Source: Hymenobacter terrenus (lineage in GTDB: Bacteria; Bacteroidota; Bacteroidia; Cytophagales; Hymenobacteraceae). Taken from it: 64,000 bases of DNA. The notes beneath the pieces are model-generated. The model worked only from the letters and a program-made list of their open reading frames with translations, did no database searches and was not told the origin of the DNA. Both the position numbers and the translations under genes were made by a program. The stretch lies in NCBI RefSeq assembly GCF_000972495.1, contig NZ_LATM01000004.1, positions 62,001 through 126,000 of the forward strand, read 5' to 3'. Shown here piece by piece: positions 24,356-34,371 of this stretch; positions within the stretch are counted from its first letter, which is position 1; every line of letters starts with the position of its first letter.

Positions 24356-25660
24356 TTAGGATGGCCTGGACTCCGCTAATAACAGCTCCGCAACTTCGCG
24401 CCCCGTGGCCAGTGCGGCGTTCAGCGAAGGGTACGCGGCCCAGTCTCCACACCGGTAAAGGTTATCGGCCAGCTTGAGCGGTTGGCGGGTAGGCTCGCCA
24501 GCCAGGTATACCGGCAGCGCCGCGGCAATGCGGTAGCTACCCAGGTGCTGCCACTGGCGCGCGGACGGCCCAAACCACGCGGCCAGCTCCTGGCGCAGGC
24601 CGTCAGTAAGTTCGGCCTCGGTCAGGCTGCGCTCGCCGTGGGTGCTGACGGACACCAGCGCCCGGCCGGCCGGCGCGTAAGCCGGGCTCACATCGGCTGG
24701 AAAGCTCACATTGTGAGCCAGCACATGGGAAGCCGCATTCAGGCGCAGGAGTTTATCACCCCGCCCCGGGGAGTGCCCCTCAGCGGCGAAATACGTGCAG
24801 GTAGTCAGCCGGGCAGCCGTATGGAAACCGGCGGCCTGGGTACTGGCATCATCGGCGTTACCGCTGCGCCCAGCCAGGAGGCGCAAGGCGGCAAGGCCAT
24901 CGGTGGCCAGCACCACGGCGGCCCCATCCAGCACTTGGCCCGAGGTGAGGCGCACCTGCGTGCCATCAACAATAGCGGCTACCGATGTGCCCAGCCGCAC
25001 CGAGCCGACGGGCAGGCGGGCAGCCAGTTGCTCAGGAAGTTGCTGCATGCCCAGGGCCGGCACGGCCGCTTCACCAGTCACAAATTGCTGAAAAACGAAC
25101 TCGAAGAAGTTGCTGGCCGTCGTCAGCTCCCTATCCAGAAATACGCCCCCGAAAAAGGGGACAAAAAATGACGAAATCATCTGCTCGCTCCACCCGTAAC
25201 GCCGCAGGAAGGTGAGCGTGTCGGTGGCCGGCCGGGCCAGCAGTTCCTCCGGGGTATGCTTGAGTACGTGCCGCACCAGACTGACAATACGCAGCTTATC
25301 GCTCAGGGTGCCAATAGGTGAAGTAAGAGCTGAGAACGCGGCCAACGGCCGCTGCAACGGGCTTTGCACCGTGGTTTCGCGGCCATCGGCCAGCCGGATG
25401 ACGGCACCGGAGCGAAACGCCTGGAGCTTCAGCGCGCCGTAATCGAACACGCGCCGAGCCTCGGGGTAATTAGTTTGCAGGACCTGGAAGCCGTGGTCGA
25501 GCCGGAAGCCGTCGGGGGTCACGTCGGTGCGCACCCGGCCGCCTACAGCATCGGCCCCGTCGAGCACGAGCACCGCCCGACCCGCGCGATGCAGCCACGT
25601 AGCGCAGGCTAGGCCCGCCATACCCGCCCCGACGATGATGATAGGTTTGGAAGAAGTCAT
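24356..25660 (-). CDS. FAD-dependent amine-oxidase-like oxidoreductase
   Basis: A 434-residue flavoprotein. The N terminus has the Rossmann dinucleotide motif PIIIVGAGMAGLACATWLHR and the GGRVRTD motif of the amine-oxidase/protoporphyrinogen-oxidase/carotenoid desaturase group. RLDHGFQVLQT follows, and the C-terminal motif NLYRCGDWAAYPSLNAAL is the FAD-binding end. There is no signal peptide. Enzymes of this group oxidise amines or isoprenoids; the substrate here is unknown, with a role in carotenoid or haem-related chemistry possible but unproven. ATG 25660 was chosen over 25693 because it brings the Rossmann motif close to the start. Confidence 0.82.
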   Translation of the reverse strand: MTSSKPIIIVGAGMAGLACATWLHRAGRAVLVLDGADAVGGRVRTDVTPDGFRLDHGFQVLQTNYPEARRVFDYGALKLQAFRSGAVIRLADGRETTVQSPLQRPLAAFSALTSPIGTLSDKLRIVSLVRHVLKHTPEELLARPATDTLTFLRRYGWSEQMISSFFVPFFGGVFLDRELTTASNFFEFVFQQFVTGEAAVPALGMQQLPEQLAARLPVGSVRLGTSVAAIVDGTQVRLTSGQVLDGAAVVLATDGLAALRLLAGRSGNADDASTQAAGFHTAARLTTCTYFAAEGHSPGRGDKLLRLNAASHVLAHNVSFPADVSPAYAPAGRALVSVSTHGERSLTEAELTDGLRQELAAWFGPSARQWQHLGSYRIAAALPVYLAGEPTRQPLKLADNLYRCGDWAAYPSLNAALATGREVAELLLAESRPS

Positions 25661-25791
25661 GGATAAATGGTTGACGTAGTGAACTCTGCCCAATCAGGAA
25701 ATGCGGCTCTGACCGGCCAACGCGGAGCACTGCGATAAGTAAATCTTAGCAGCTACCGTACGTAAGGAGTTGAGCTAAAGCCGGGGGTTGC

Positions 25792-26559
25792 TTAAAACAG
25801 CTTCGGCAGCTTGTGCTCCTTCCACTTCTTGCGCGTTTTCATGGTCCAGAACTCGGCCACGCCGTCGCGGCGCAGGCTCAGCTGCCAGGCGCCGATGGGC
25901 TGGCCCAACCGGTAGCCAGTAGCTTGGTCTTTGGGGTACTGCTTCTTGATAATGGCATAATCAGCGGCGGTAAGGTCCTTGCCCACTTCGCCGTGGCAGC
26001 GCAGGCACAGCGCATTATTGAGTACAATGGGCCGCTGGTATACAAATACCTCCTGCGACTCCCGCGTGATGGTGCGGGTCGTATCGGTGCCCGTTCCTTG
26101 GACCGGCAAAGCGCCTTGGTGGGCCGGGTCGCGGGGCTGCGGGCTCACGCGGCGGGCCGTGGCCTTGAGCACGCGGGCCAGCGAGTCAACTAAAGGATAC
26201 GCCTCGGGTCGGCAAAACGCGGCAGCGCGGGCCACGCCACCCGCTGCCAGCTCGCGGGCCAGCGTTTGGCGTAGCAGGGTATCGGCGGTGGCCGTCAGGG
26301 AGTCGCCGGCCCAGCGCGTGGCGCGCAGCAAGTCTCTGGGCATGATGCGCTTCACCTCCCAGTTTGCGGTTTCTACGCCTATGCGCTTGCTGTCCTTGAG
26401 GTGCTCGACCTGGTCGGGACGGCAGGCGGTGGCGGCCAGCGCCACGGCCAGCACTAGGTAGCAACGGGCTCCACCAACGCTTTTGGCAGCAGATAACAGC
26501 AAAGTGAGTTGATAAAAGAAGAGTGTTTTCAAAACTAGTGATAGCATGCATTTCAGCAA
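25792..26559 (-). CDS. DUF3365 c-type haem lipoprotein
   Basis: A 255-residue protein with one CxxCH haem-binding motif, LCLRCHG, in the C-terminal half. A hydrophobic N terminus ends in a lipobox-like AATAC near residue 46. The segment QRPIVLNNALCLRCHGEVG, then GYRLGQPIGAWQLSLRR, matches the DUF3365 family (Tll0287-like), extracytoplasmic c-haem proteins thought to be redox sensors. The N-terminal start is uncertain because the signal is long; ATG at 26547 is another candidate. It lies 25 bases past threonine synthase on the same strand and may be read through from the thr operon. Confidence 0.75.
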   Translation of the reverse strand: MLKCMLSLVLKTLFFYQLTLLLSAAKSVGGARCYLVLAVALAATACRPDQVEHLKDSKRIGVETANWEVKRIMPRDLLRATRWAGDSLTATADTLLRQTLARELAAGGVARAAAFCRPEAYPLVDSLARVLKATARRVSPQPRDPAHQGALPVQGTGTDTTRTITRESQEVFVYQRPIVLNNALCLRCHGEVGKDLTAADYAIIKKQYPKDQATGYRLGQPIGAWQLSLRRDGVAEFWTMKTRKKWKEHKLPKLF

Positions 26560-26584
26560 ACCCGAAAAGCTCGGCGGCGCGTTT

Positions 26585-27883
26585 CTACGTCATCAGATAA
26601 GCTTTCAGCTGCTCGTAATCAACCGCCAGCGGCACACTTCGTTTGGGGCGATTTTGCAAATGTTGCACTGCTTCGGGCAACGGAATGGCTTGGCCGATGA
26701 TGGGCTCCACCACCTCGGGAAACTTGACCGGGTGCGCCGTGGCCAGAATCAACCCCTGAGCCGCCGGGTGCTGCGCCTGATAGCGGCGCAACGCCGTGTA
26801 GGCCACCGCGCCGTGGGGCTCCAGCAAATACCTCTCGCTTTCCCAGACGGCCCGAATGGCGGCTACTGTATCCTCATCGCTCACGGTATCGGCACTGAGA
26901 GCAGCGCGCATCTTGGTCAAGTCATTATCAAACAGCTCCAGAATACGCACGAAATTGCTGGGGTTGCCCACGTCCATGGCATTCGAAAACGTAGGCACGG
27001 CGGCGCGCGGCGTAAAGGTGCCGGTGCGCAGATACGCTGGCACGGGCTCATTGGCATTGCAGGCCGCAATAAAATGTCCCAGTGGCAGGCCCGAAGCTTG
27101 AGCCAACAAGCCCGCGCACAGGTTACCAAAGTTGCCGCTCGGCACCGAAATAACCGGCGCGGGCGCATCGGCTGGCCACTGCTGCCAGGCGAAACAGTAG
27201 TATAGCTGCTGCGGCAGCCACCGGGCCACGTTGATGGAATTGGCCGACGTGAGGAAGCGCCGCTGGCTCAGCTCCGGGTCCTGAAACGCCTGCTTCACCA
27301 GCGCCTGGCAATCATCAAACGTGCCGCTCACTTCCAGCGCCGTGATGTTTTGGCCCAGGGTCGTGAGCTGCTGCTCCTGCACCGGACTCACCTTGCCCGA
27401 CGGGTAGAGAATCACCACTTCTACGCCCGACACGCCCAGAAAACCACTGGCCACAGCCCCGCCCGTGTCGCCCGACGTCGCAACCAGCACGGTTACGGCG
27501 GGAGTGTCGCCGCGCTGGGCAAAGTAGCCCAGGCAACGACTCATAAACCGGGCCCCCACGTCCTTAAACGCCAGCGTAGGCCCGTGAAACAACTCTAAGG
27601 CCGAAACCCCTGCTTCCACCGGCACCAAGGGAAACTCAAAGTCTACGGCCTCCGCGCAGATGCGCTGCAAGTCACTATCGGGAATAGTAGCCCCCACGTA
27701 GGGCCGCATCACGTTCAGGGCCACGGTTGCCTTGCTCAGGCTACGCAGCTCACGCCGCAAGCCAGGCGGAAACTTCGGGATGGTTTCGGGAAAATACAGG
27801 CCGCCATCCGGCGCCTGCCCGGTAATGGTAGCCGTGCGGAAATCGACCGGCGGCGACTGGTGACGGAGGCTATAGTATTTCAT
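26585..27883 (-). CDS. thrC: Threonine synthase
   Basis: A 432-residue fold-type II PLP enzyme that converts O-phosphohomoserine to threonine, the last step of the pathway. The start MKYYSLRHQSPPVDF is typical of the family. The PLP lysine is in GPTLAFKDVGARF. The glycine-rich VLVATSGDTGGAVASGF binds the phosphate of PLP, and SVPSGNFGNL is the second phosphate loop. It is the third gene of a thrA-thrB-thrC operon, 53 bases after homoserine kinase. Confidence 0.95.
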   Translation of the reverse strand: MKYYSLRHQSPPVDFRTATITGQAPDGGLYFPETIPKFPPGLRRELRSLSKATVALNVMRPYVGATIPDSDLQRICAEAVDFEFPLVPVEAGVSALELFHGPTLAFKDVGARFMSRCLGYFAQRGDTPAVTVLVATSGDTGGAVASGFLGVSGVEVVILYPSGKVSPVQEQQLTTLGQNITALEVSGTFDDCQALVKQAFQDPELSQRRFLTSANSINVARWLPQQLYYCFAWQQWPADAPAPVISVPSGNFGNLCAGLLAQASGLPLGHFIAACNANEPVPAYLRTGTFTPRAAVPTFSNAMDVGNPSNFVRILELFDNDLTKMRAALSADTVSDEDTVAAIRAVWESERYLLEPHGAVAYTALRRYQAQHPAAQGLILATAHPVKFPEVVEPIIGQAIPLPEAVQHLQNRPKRSVPLAVDYEQLKAYLMT

Positions 27884-27936
27884 ATGATGATGCGCTCGGC
27901 ATAACAGGCTGGAATGATAAAGGGCTTGCCAGCTAC

Positions 27937-28869
27937 TTACGACTCCAAAACGACTCGGGCTCCCTCGGTGGCAACTGGCCCAACATAAATGTTGTACGCA
28001 ATTCCTAAATCGGCGAAGACGCTACCCATTGCCTCTCCCACGGCCTGCGCTGTTTGCGCCGTCTTATTCAGCATAAAAATGGATGGTCCGGAACCCGAAA
28101 TACCGCCCCCGATGGCCCCGGCCGCCAACGCCCGCGCCCGCGCCTCGGCCAGCCCCGGAATGAGCGCCTGCCGCACCGGCTCCACGATGTAGTCGTCCAG
28201 CGAGCGACCTATCAACTCATAATCAGCCGTCAGGAATCCGGAAACCAGCCCGGCCACATTGGCCCACTGGCGCACCGCCACGCCCAAAGGCACGGTGGCC
28301 GGCAGCACCTTGCGCGCTTCGCTGGTCTTTATCTCAATCTGGGGGTGCACCACGGCTACCCAGAGCGGCGGCGCGGTCAGGGCCATAATATCCAGCCGCG
28401 GCTCCAGGGCCCGCACCACTGTAAACCCACCAAACATGGCCGGCGCGATGTTATCGGCGTGGCGCGCCCCGGAGGCCATGGCTTCACCCGCCATCGCAAA
28501 TTCCACAAGCTCCATTTTACTGAATCGACCACCCAGCAAGGCGTTGGCGCCCACTACAACGCCAACGGCGCTGGCCGCACTGCTGCCCACCCCACTGCCG
28601 GGCATGATGCCCTTGGCGATTTCGACGTCGAACCCAGTTTCTTCCGGCACCGCTTGCAGCAGGGCCAGCAGCGCTATTCCGGCCACGTTGCGGCTTGGAT
28701 CGGTGGGTAGATTATACGGGTCGAGGTGCTGAATGCGCACGCCTGGCACCTGGCTGCGGCGCAGGCGAATGGCGTCGTAGGGCGCACCTAGGGCCAGGCC
28801 CAGCACATCGAAGCCACAGCCAAGGTTAGATAGTGTGGCGGGAGAATGAACGAGAACGGAATCAGGCAT
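27937..28869 (-). CDS. thrB: Homoserine kinase
   Basis: A 310-residue GHMP kinase that phosphorylates homoserine with ATP. The phosphate-binding loop is IMPGSGVGSSAASAVGVVVG near residue 90, with the first motif LSNLGCGFDVLGLALG at the N terminus and the C-terminal GAIGGGISGSGPSIFM. The length is normal for bacterial ThrB. It is the middle gene of the thr operon, 84 bases after thrA. Confidence 0.95.
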   Translation of the reverse strand: MPDSVLVHSPATLSNLGCGFDVLGLALGAPYDAIRLRRSQVPGVRIQHLDPYNLPTDPSRNVAGIALLALLQAVPEETGFDVEIAKGIMPGSGVGSSAASAVGVVVGANALLGGRFSKMELVEFAMAGEAMASGARHADNIAPAMFGGFTVVRALEPRLDIMALTAPPLWVAVVHPQIEIKTSEARKVLPATVPLGVAVRQWANVAGLVSGFLTADYELIGRSLDDYIVEPVRQALIPGLAEARARALAAGAIGGGISGSGPSIFMLNKTAQTAQAVGEAMGSVFADLGIAYNIYVGPVATEGARVVLES

Positions 28870-28953
28870 AATAGCGCGGTCTTCTAGCCCGCGATTCAGG
28901 ATAAATGGAAATTTGTATGGTCAGACGGAATACTCACGGATTGCAAGCCCGCA

Positions 28954-31398
28954 CTACAGCCGCGCCGCGCGAACAATATCGGCAAACACGCCCGAGGCCG
29001 TGACTTCAGCGCCGGCGCCGGCCCCTTTCACCACCAACGGCTGCTCCACGTACCGGTCGGTGTAGAATAGCACCACGTTGTCTTTGCCACGCAGGTCGTA
29101 CAAATCGTGGCCGGGAGCTACTTGTTGCAGGCCCACGGTGGCCTTTCCATCGGCGTAACGCGCCACGAATTTCAGACGCTTGCCTGCCGCCGTGGCCGCA
29201 TCATACAGCGCCCGGAAGTGGGCTTCGTGGGCGGCCAGTTGGGTATAGAATGCCTCCACGTCGCCCTCCAGGCAGGCTGGTGGCAGGAACGTTTCAATTT
29301 CAATGTCGCTCATTTCCATTACCTGGCCGGCTTCGCGAGCCAGAATCAGGATTTTGCGGGCCACATCGCTACCGCTCAGGTCGAGGCGCGGGTCGGGTTC
29401 GGTGTAGCCTTCGGCCTGCGCCTGGCGCACCACTTCGGCGAAGGGCCGGGTGCCGTCGTAGTGGTTGAATACGAAGTTGAGCGTGCCGGAAAGCACGGCC
29501 TCCATGCGCCGCACCACGTCGCCGCTGCGCGTGAGGTCATTCAGCGTGCCGATGATAGGCAGGGCAGCTCCCACGTTGGTTTCGAAGAGGAAGCTGGCGT
29601 TGAATTCCTTTGACAGCCTTTTGAGGCGAGCATAACTGGCATAGTCTGAAGAGCAGGCCACTTTGTTGCAGGCCACCACGGCAATGCTTTTTTCGAGCAA
29701 GTCGGCGTAACAGCCGGCGGCCGCGGGATTGGCCGTGACATCCACAAAAATGGAGTTACGCAGGTTGCGGTCAATAATGAGGCAGGTGAATTCCTCCAAG
29801 CTTTGGGGCGGAGCTTCGGCCAGTTCCGTGGGCCAGGCCGTCAGGTCCAGCCCCTCCTCGTTGATGGCGCAGTGGCGACTGCTGGCAATGGCCACCACGC
29901 GCACCTGCAAGCCCAGCTTTTCCAGCAGGTGCGTCTGCTGACGCGCCAGCTGCTCCAGCAATTTGCTGCCCACGTTGCCCGGCCCCAGAATAAAGAGGTT
30001 CACCTGCTTCACGGTCGCCTCAAAAAAGGCCTCGTGCAGCACGTTGATGGCTTTGCGCACGTCGGCAGCCCGAATCACCGTTGAGATATTCTTTTCTGAA
30101 GCGCCCTGCGCGATGGCCCGGATATTCACCCCATTCTGCCCCAGCGCCCCAAATAGCTTGCCGCTGATGCCGGGATGGTCCTTCATATTTTCGCCCACGA
30201 GCGCCACAATTGCCAGGCCCCGCTCGGGCCGCAGCGGCTCAATACGGCCGGCTGCGATTTCTACGGCAAACTCTTCGTCGACGGCCACCTGGGCCGGCGC
30301 GGTATCTTGCTCGTTCACCCCCACGCAAATCGAATGCTCCGATGAGCTTTGAGTAATGAGTACCACGTTGATGCGCTCGCGGGCCAGCGCTGCGAACAGC
30401 CGCATCGAAAAGCCCGGGATGCCCACCATGCCGCTGCCTTCCAAGTTCAGCAGCGCCAGGTTGCCGATGCTGGAAATGCCCTGCACCACGGCTGCGGTGG
30501 GTGGCGGCGTTACTTCCACCAGCGTGCCGTAGTCGGCGGGCGCGAAGGTATTTTTAATCCAAAGCGGAATGCCCTGCCGCATTACAGGCTGAATGGTGGG
30601 CGGATAAAGCACTTTAGCGCCAAAGTGCGACAGCTCCATGGCCTCCTGGTACGAAATGCGGGCAATGGGCCGCGCACTGCGCACTAGGCGCGGGTCGGCG
30701 GTCATCATGCCGCTCACGTCAGTCCAGATTTCCAGCACCTTGGCATCGAGCACGGCGGCCAGTAGGGCGGCGGTATAGTCGGAGCCGCCCCGGCCCAGCG
30801 TGGTGGTCGTGCCCTGCGCATCGGCGGCAATGAAGCCGGGCACGACCCAGATTTTCGCGCCGTTCCGGGCTTTAAAATCCGCGACCTGTTTTTCGGTGGT
30901 GGCTAGGTCTACCTCAGCCTTGCCAAAATGTGAATTGGTACGAATCAGCAGCCGGGCATCGGCCCAGACGACGTCCAGGCCCTGCGCCCGGGCCACGGCT
31001 GCAATCAGACGCGACGACAGCAGTTCGCCGTAGCTCATCAGCTTGTCCAGCGTGCGTGTCGATAATTCACCCAAGGCAAAAATACCATTGCAGAGCAGCT
31101 CCAGTTCCTCAAACTGAGTTTGAATCAAGCTTATCTCAACGCCTTGTTCATCAGCAGCAAGCAGCTCTTGCGCGGCACTTAAATGGCGCTGCTGCAATTG
31201 CGTGAGGGTGTCCTGATACGCTGGGTCGGCCGTGGCCGCGGCGCGGCCGGCGCTAATCAGCGTATCGGTAGTACCGCCCAGAGCTGACACCACCATAACG
31301 ATGGAATTTTGCTCGGCGGCCGTGGCTGCAATGGCAATTGATTTCCGAATATTCTCGGCGGAGGCAACGGACGTGCCCCCGAATTTTAACACTTGCAT
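28954..31398 (-). CDS. thrA: Bifunctional aspartate kinase/homoserine dehydrogenase I
   Basis: An 814-residue fusion of the first and third enzymes of threonine synthesis. The N-terminal aspartate kinase starts VLKFGGTSVASAENI and carries GRGGSDYTAALLAA. A pair of ACT-type regulatory segments lies at about residues 310-450 (GFSMRLFAALARERINVVL and GISGKLFGALGQNGVNIRAI), likely the site of threonine feedback. The homoserine dehydrogenase part begins near 465 with the Rossmann FILGPGNVGSKLLEQL and has TLNFVF and EPDPRLDLSGSDVARK. The gene leads the thrA-thrB-thrC operon, divergent from prfA. Confidence 0.96.
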   Translation of the reverse strand: MQVLKFGGTSVASAENIRKSIAIAATAAEQNSIVMVVSALGGTTDTLISAGRAAATADPAYQDTLTQLQQRHLSAAQELLAADEQGVEISLIQTQFEELELLCNGIFALGELSTRTLDKLMSYGELLSSRLIAAVARAQGLDVVWADARLLIRTNSHFGKAEVDLATTEKQVADFKARNGAKIWVVPGFIAADAQGTTTTLGRGGSDYTAALLAAVLDAKVLEIWTDVSGMMTADPRLVRSARPIARISYQEAMELSHFGAKVLYPPTIQPVMRQGIPLWIKNTFAPADYGTLVEVTPPPTAAVVQGISSIGNLALLNLEGSGMVGIPGFSMRLFAALARERINVVLITQSSSEHSICVGVNEQDTAPAQVAVDEEFAVEIAAGRIEPLRPERGLAIVALVGENMKDHPGISGKLFGALGQNGVNIRAIAQGASEKNISTVIRAADVRKAINVLHEAFFEATVKQVNLFILGPGNVGSKLLEQLARQQTHLLEKLGLQVRVVAIASSRHCAINEEGLDLTAWPTELAEAPPQSLEEFTCLIIDRNLRNSIFVDVTANPAAAGCYADLLEKSIAVVACNKVACSSDYASYARLKRLSKEFNASFLFETNVGAALPIIGTLNDLTRSGDVVRRMEAVLSGTLNFVFNHYDGTRPFAEVVRQAQAEGYTEPDPRLDLSGSDVARKILILAREAGQVMEMSDIEIETFLPPACLEGDVEAFYTQLAAHEAHFRALYDAATAAGKRLKFVARYADGKATVGLQQVAPGHDLYDLRGKDNVVLFYTDRYVEQPLVVKGAGAGAEVTASGVFADIVRAARL

Positions 31399-31475
31399 AA
31401 ACTCAGGCCGCAGGGCAGATGTTGGGTGATGGTTCTGAATGAACGTCCCGCCTGCATAGGGGTGTTTAGATTCAG

Positions 31476-31483
31476 TACCTTTG
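31476..31483 (+). promoter_or_regulatory. -7 promoter box TACCTTTG of prfA
   Basis: An exact TAnnTTTG match about 29 bases before the prfA ATG, in the 114-base spacer divergent from thrA. No clear -33 box is seen. Confidence 0.5.
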
Positions 31484-31512
31484 CAAACTACTGACTAAAT
31501 ACCGAACACCCG

Positions 31513-32586
31513 ATGCTTGATAAACTAGAAGCCATCAGCCAGCGCTACGATAATGTTAACGAAGAACTGATGCAGCCCGACGTTATGTCGGACCTTAAGC
31601 GCTATAAAGCGCTGAATAAGGAATACAAAGAGCTGGGCAAGATTGTAGCCGAGTACCGCAACTATCAAGGCGTGCTCAGCAACATCGAAAATGCCCGCTC
31701 GGTCATTTCAACCGAGAAAGACGAAGACTTCCGCCAGATGGCCAAGGACGAACTCGACGAGCTGCTGCCCGAGCAGGAGCGTCTCGAAGAAGTCATCAAA
31801 GACCTGCTGCTGCCCAAGGACCCCAACGACTCGAAAGACGTCATCATGGAAATCCGGGCGGGCGCGGGCGGTGATGAGGCCGCCATTTTTGCCGGCGACT
31901 TACAGCGCATGTACATGCGCTTCGCCGAAAAGCAGAACTGGAAGATGGAGCTTATCGATGCCATGGAAGGCACCGCCGGTGGCTACAAGGAAATTATCGT
32001 AGCCGTGCGCGGCGAGGATGTGTACGGCAAGCTCAAGTTTGAGAGCGGCGTGCACCGCGTGCAGCGCGTGCCGGCCACCGAAACGCAGGGCCGCATCCAC
32101 ACCAGCGTAGCGTCGGTAGTGGTAATACCCGAAGCGGAGGAATTCGACATTGAGCTTAATATGAGCGACATTCGTAAGGATTATTTCTGCTCCAGCGGCC
32201 CCGGCGGCCAGTCGGTAAACACGACCTACTCGGCTGTGCGCCTCACCCACTTGCCCACCGGCCTCGTGGCCCAGTGCCAGGACCAGAAATCGCAGCTCAA
32301 AAACTTCGATAAAGCCTTGGCCGTGCTGCGCTCCCGCGTATACGAAATGGAGCTGGCTAAAAAGAACGAAGCCGACGGCGCCGTTCGGAAAAGCATGATT
32401 GGTGGCGGCGACCGCAGCGACAAAATCCGCACCTACAACTACCCCCAAGGCCGCGTCACGGACCACCGCATCGGCTACACCGTGTACAACCTGGCCAGCG
32501 TGATGGAAGGTAACGTTGATGATTTCGTAGAGCAGCTCCGTCTCGCCGAAAGCGCTGAGCGCCTGCAAGAAGGAGTAGCTAAATAA
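31513..32586 (+). CDS. prfA: Peptide chain release factor 1
   Basis: A 357-residue class I release factor reading UAA and UAG. The catalytic GGQ lies in [14 protein letters not shown] near residue 237, where the Gln would be methylated. The N-terminal coiled-coil domain ([18 protein letters not shown]) and [21 protein letters not shown] are as in RF1. The C-terminal part has [22 protein letters not shown]1 is separated from RF2 by the missing programmed frameshift and by its length. It is single, divergent from thrA. Confidence 0.96.
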   Translation: MLDKLEAISQRYDNVNEELMQPDVMSDLKRYKALNKEYKELGKIVAEYRNYQGVLSNIENARSVISTEKDEDFRQMAKDELDELLPEQERLEEVIKDLLLPKDPNDSKDVIMEIRAGAGGDEAAIFAGDLQRMYMRFAEKQNWKMELIDAMEGTAGGYKEIIVAVRGEDVYGKLKFESGVHRVQRVPATETQGRIHTSVASVVVIPEAEEFDIELNMSDIRKDYFCSSGPGGQSVNTTYSAVRLTHLPTGLVAQCQDQKSQLKNFDKALAVLRSRVYEMELAKKNEADGAVRKSMIGGGDRSDKIRTYNYPQGRVTDHRIGYTVYNLASVMEGNVDDFVEQLRLAESAERLQEGVAK

Positions 32587-32841
32587 GTAAGCGTTGGCCT
32601 AAAAACCGAGAAACATCGGAATGCCCCTTCCCTCCTTGGTAAGGAGGGGACGTTGCCGCGCCAGCGGTAACTGGGGTGGTTAGCTTCGTTGAACGACAGC
32701 CGAACAACTCCTCCCCACGCTATTGCCTCTATACTAATCAGCTCCCACCGCCGTTAGCTGCGCTAACTTTCTCTTCAACGCCCAAAACTAATTCCGCATG
32801 TTCTCCTCTCTTGGTTAAGAAAGGGGTGTTTCTGTTCAGCT

Positions 32842-34347
32842 ATGCGCTACCTCTTCCCGCTATTCCTCATTCTCAGCTGCCTCCTGACCTTCCTACCCGG
32901 CTGCGAGCCGAAGGAAGATATGGTGCAAACTTCCGGTAGCCTGGAAATGGGAGCTGATACGGTGCTGTTTGACACGGTATTTACCACTGTCAGGACCGTA
33001 ACGAAGCGCCTGTGGGTGTACAACCGCAACAGTGGGGCCGTGAAAACGAATGTCAGTCTGACGGGCACGGCGGGCAACACGTTTGATTTGATTATCAACG
33101 GTGATACCGGCCCTACTGCAAATGACGTCACCATCCGGGGCAAGGACAGCCTACTGGTGTTGGTGCGAGCTATCCTCGGCGACAATGGAACCTCCACCAA
33201 GCCTTTTTTAATAACTGACGAGGTGCATTTTCGAACCAACGGGAATGACCAAAATGTGAAGTTGGTGGCCTACGGCCAAAACGCCTATTTTCATGATGGG
33301 GAAATTCTGCCCTGCAACTCAGTGTGGCGCAACGACAAGCCCCACGTCATCTACAATTCGGTACAGGTGAACGCCGGTTGCGTATTGCGCATCTTGCCTG
33401 GTACGCGTGTGTACTTGCACGCCGGTTCGGGCATCTTGGTTAAGGGCCGCATCCTGGTCAATGCTGGCTCAGATTTCCCGGTCGGCAGCGGGCCCACCGA
33501 TACCATCAAGGCGACGAACCGCAACATTGTACGCTTCCTCGGCGACCGGCGGGAGCCTTTTTACGACAATATTCCCGGGCAGTGGCTGGGCATCCAAATG
33601 GATGAAGGCAGCACAGGAAACATCATTCGCTATGCCGAAATAAAGAACGCCAGCTTTGGCGTGCTCCTGTACAATCCTGAGAACAGGAGCCAGCCCGATG
33701 TGACACTGGACAACACCGTCATTCAAAATATTTCGGGCAACAACCTGAGCTTTGCCAGCGGCGGAAACACGTTCACGGGAGCTGGTATTTTCAGCTTTTC
33801 GGGTAAGGTGACTGCTACGAACTGTCTCTTAACCAACTGCGGCGAATACGCTGTCCTCGGCCTGGGCGGTGGAACGTACGATTTCAACTTCTGCACCTTC
33901 GCCAACTATACGCCATCGTTCCGCCGCGAAACCTCCTCCATCACCTTCACCAACGAGAAAGCCACGGATGCCCGCGTACTCCTTCCTACGAGCGTCACCA
34001 TCCGAAACTCCATCGTTTGGGGCTCTTTTGAAGATGAGTTGTTCGTAAAAAATTACACGGACCCCAACTACACAGTCTCAATCAGGAATTCCTTAGTTCG
34101 CACCAAAGAATACGCCACCACGCCGGCTGTAGTCGGCAATGCTGGCGTTAATATTATTAATACAGACCCACTTTTCAAGCGCACTTCCCTCAGTGGCAGC
34201 CAGCCTGATTACAGCTTGCAAGCTACTTCGCCGGCCGGCGCAATCCGCAGCGCCCCAGCAACACCACTCCCCTCTCCTTTCCGGGATTTGTTGAACCTGC
34301 CACGCAGCAGCCAGCCTACGATAGGAGCGTATGAATTTAACCCTTAA
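32842..34347 (+). CDS. Beta-helix lipoprotein
   Basis: A 501-residue lipoprotein with signal RYLFPLFLILSCLLTFL and lipobox LPGC near residue 21. After a beta-sandwich-like N-terminal part (LEMGADTVLFDTVFTTV, LLVLVRAILG), the sequence from about residue 170 shows short right-handed beta-helix turns (GSGILVKGRILVNAG, NIIRYAEIKNASFGVLLYN, ATNCLLTNCGEYAVLG, TIRNSIVWGSF). The family is common in Bacteroidota as a hypothetical protein with a right-handed parallel beta-helix; carbohydrate or surface binding is likely but unproven. The 255-base stretch before it holds a hairpin-prone CCTCCTTGGTAAGGAGG sequence. Confidence 0.7.
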   Translation: MRYLFPLFLILSCLLTFLPGCEPKEDMVQTSGSLEMGADTVLFDTVFTTVRTVTKRLWVYNRNSGAVKTNVSLTGTAGNTFDLIINGDTGPTANDVTIRGKDSLLVLVRAILGDNGTSTKPFLITDEVHFRTNGNDQNVKLVAYGQNAYFHDGEILPCNSVWRNDKPHVIYNSVQVNAGCVLRILPGTRVYLHAGSGILVKGRILVNAGSDFPVGSGPTDTIKATNRNIVRFLGDRREPFYDNIPGQWLGIQMDEGSTGNIIRYAEIKNASFGVLLYNPENRSQPDVTLDNTVIQNISGNNLSFASGGNTFTGAGIFSFSGKVTATNCLLTNCGEYAVLGLGGGTYDFNFCTFANYTPSFRRETSSITFTNEKATDARVLLPTSVTIRNSIVWGSFEDELFVKNYTDPNYTVSIRNSLVRTKEYATTPAVVGNAGVNIINTDPLFKRTSLSGSQPDYSLQATSPAGAIRSAPATPLPSPFRDLLNLPRSSQPTIGAYEFNP

Positions 34348-34371
34348 GAAGGTTGGATGAGCTAACCACCG

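Noticed and set aside
32620..32665. Hairpin CCTCCTTGGTAAGGAGG with flanking GGGGTGG, considered as a repeat element or terminator
   Set aside because: The stem is short with no T-run. It may be a degraded copy of a common intergenic repeat, but I cannot show this from one example.
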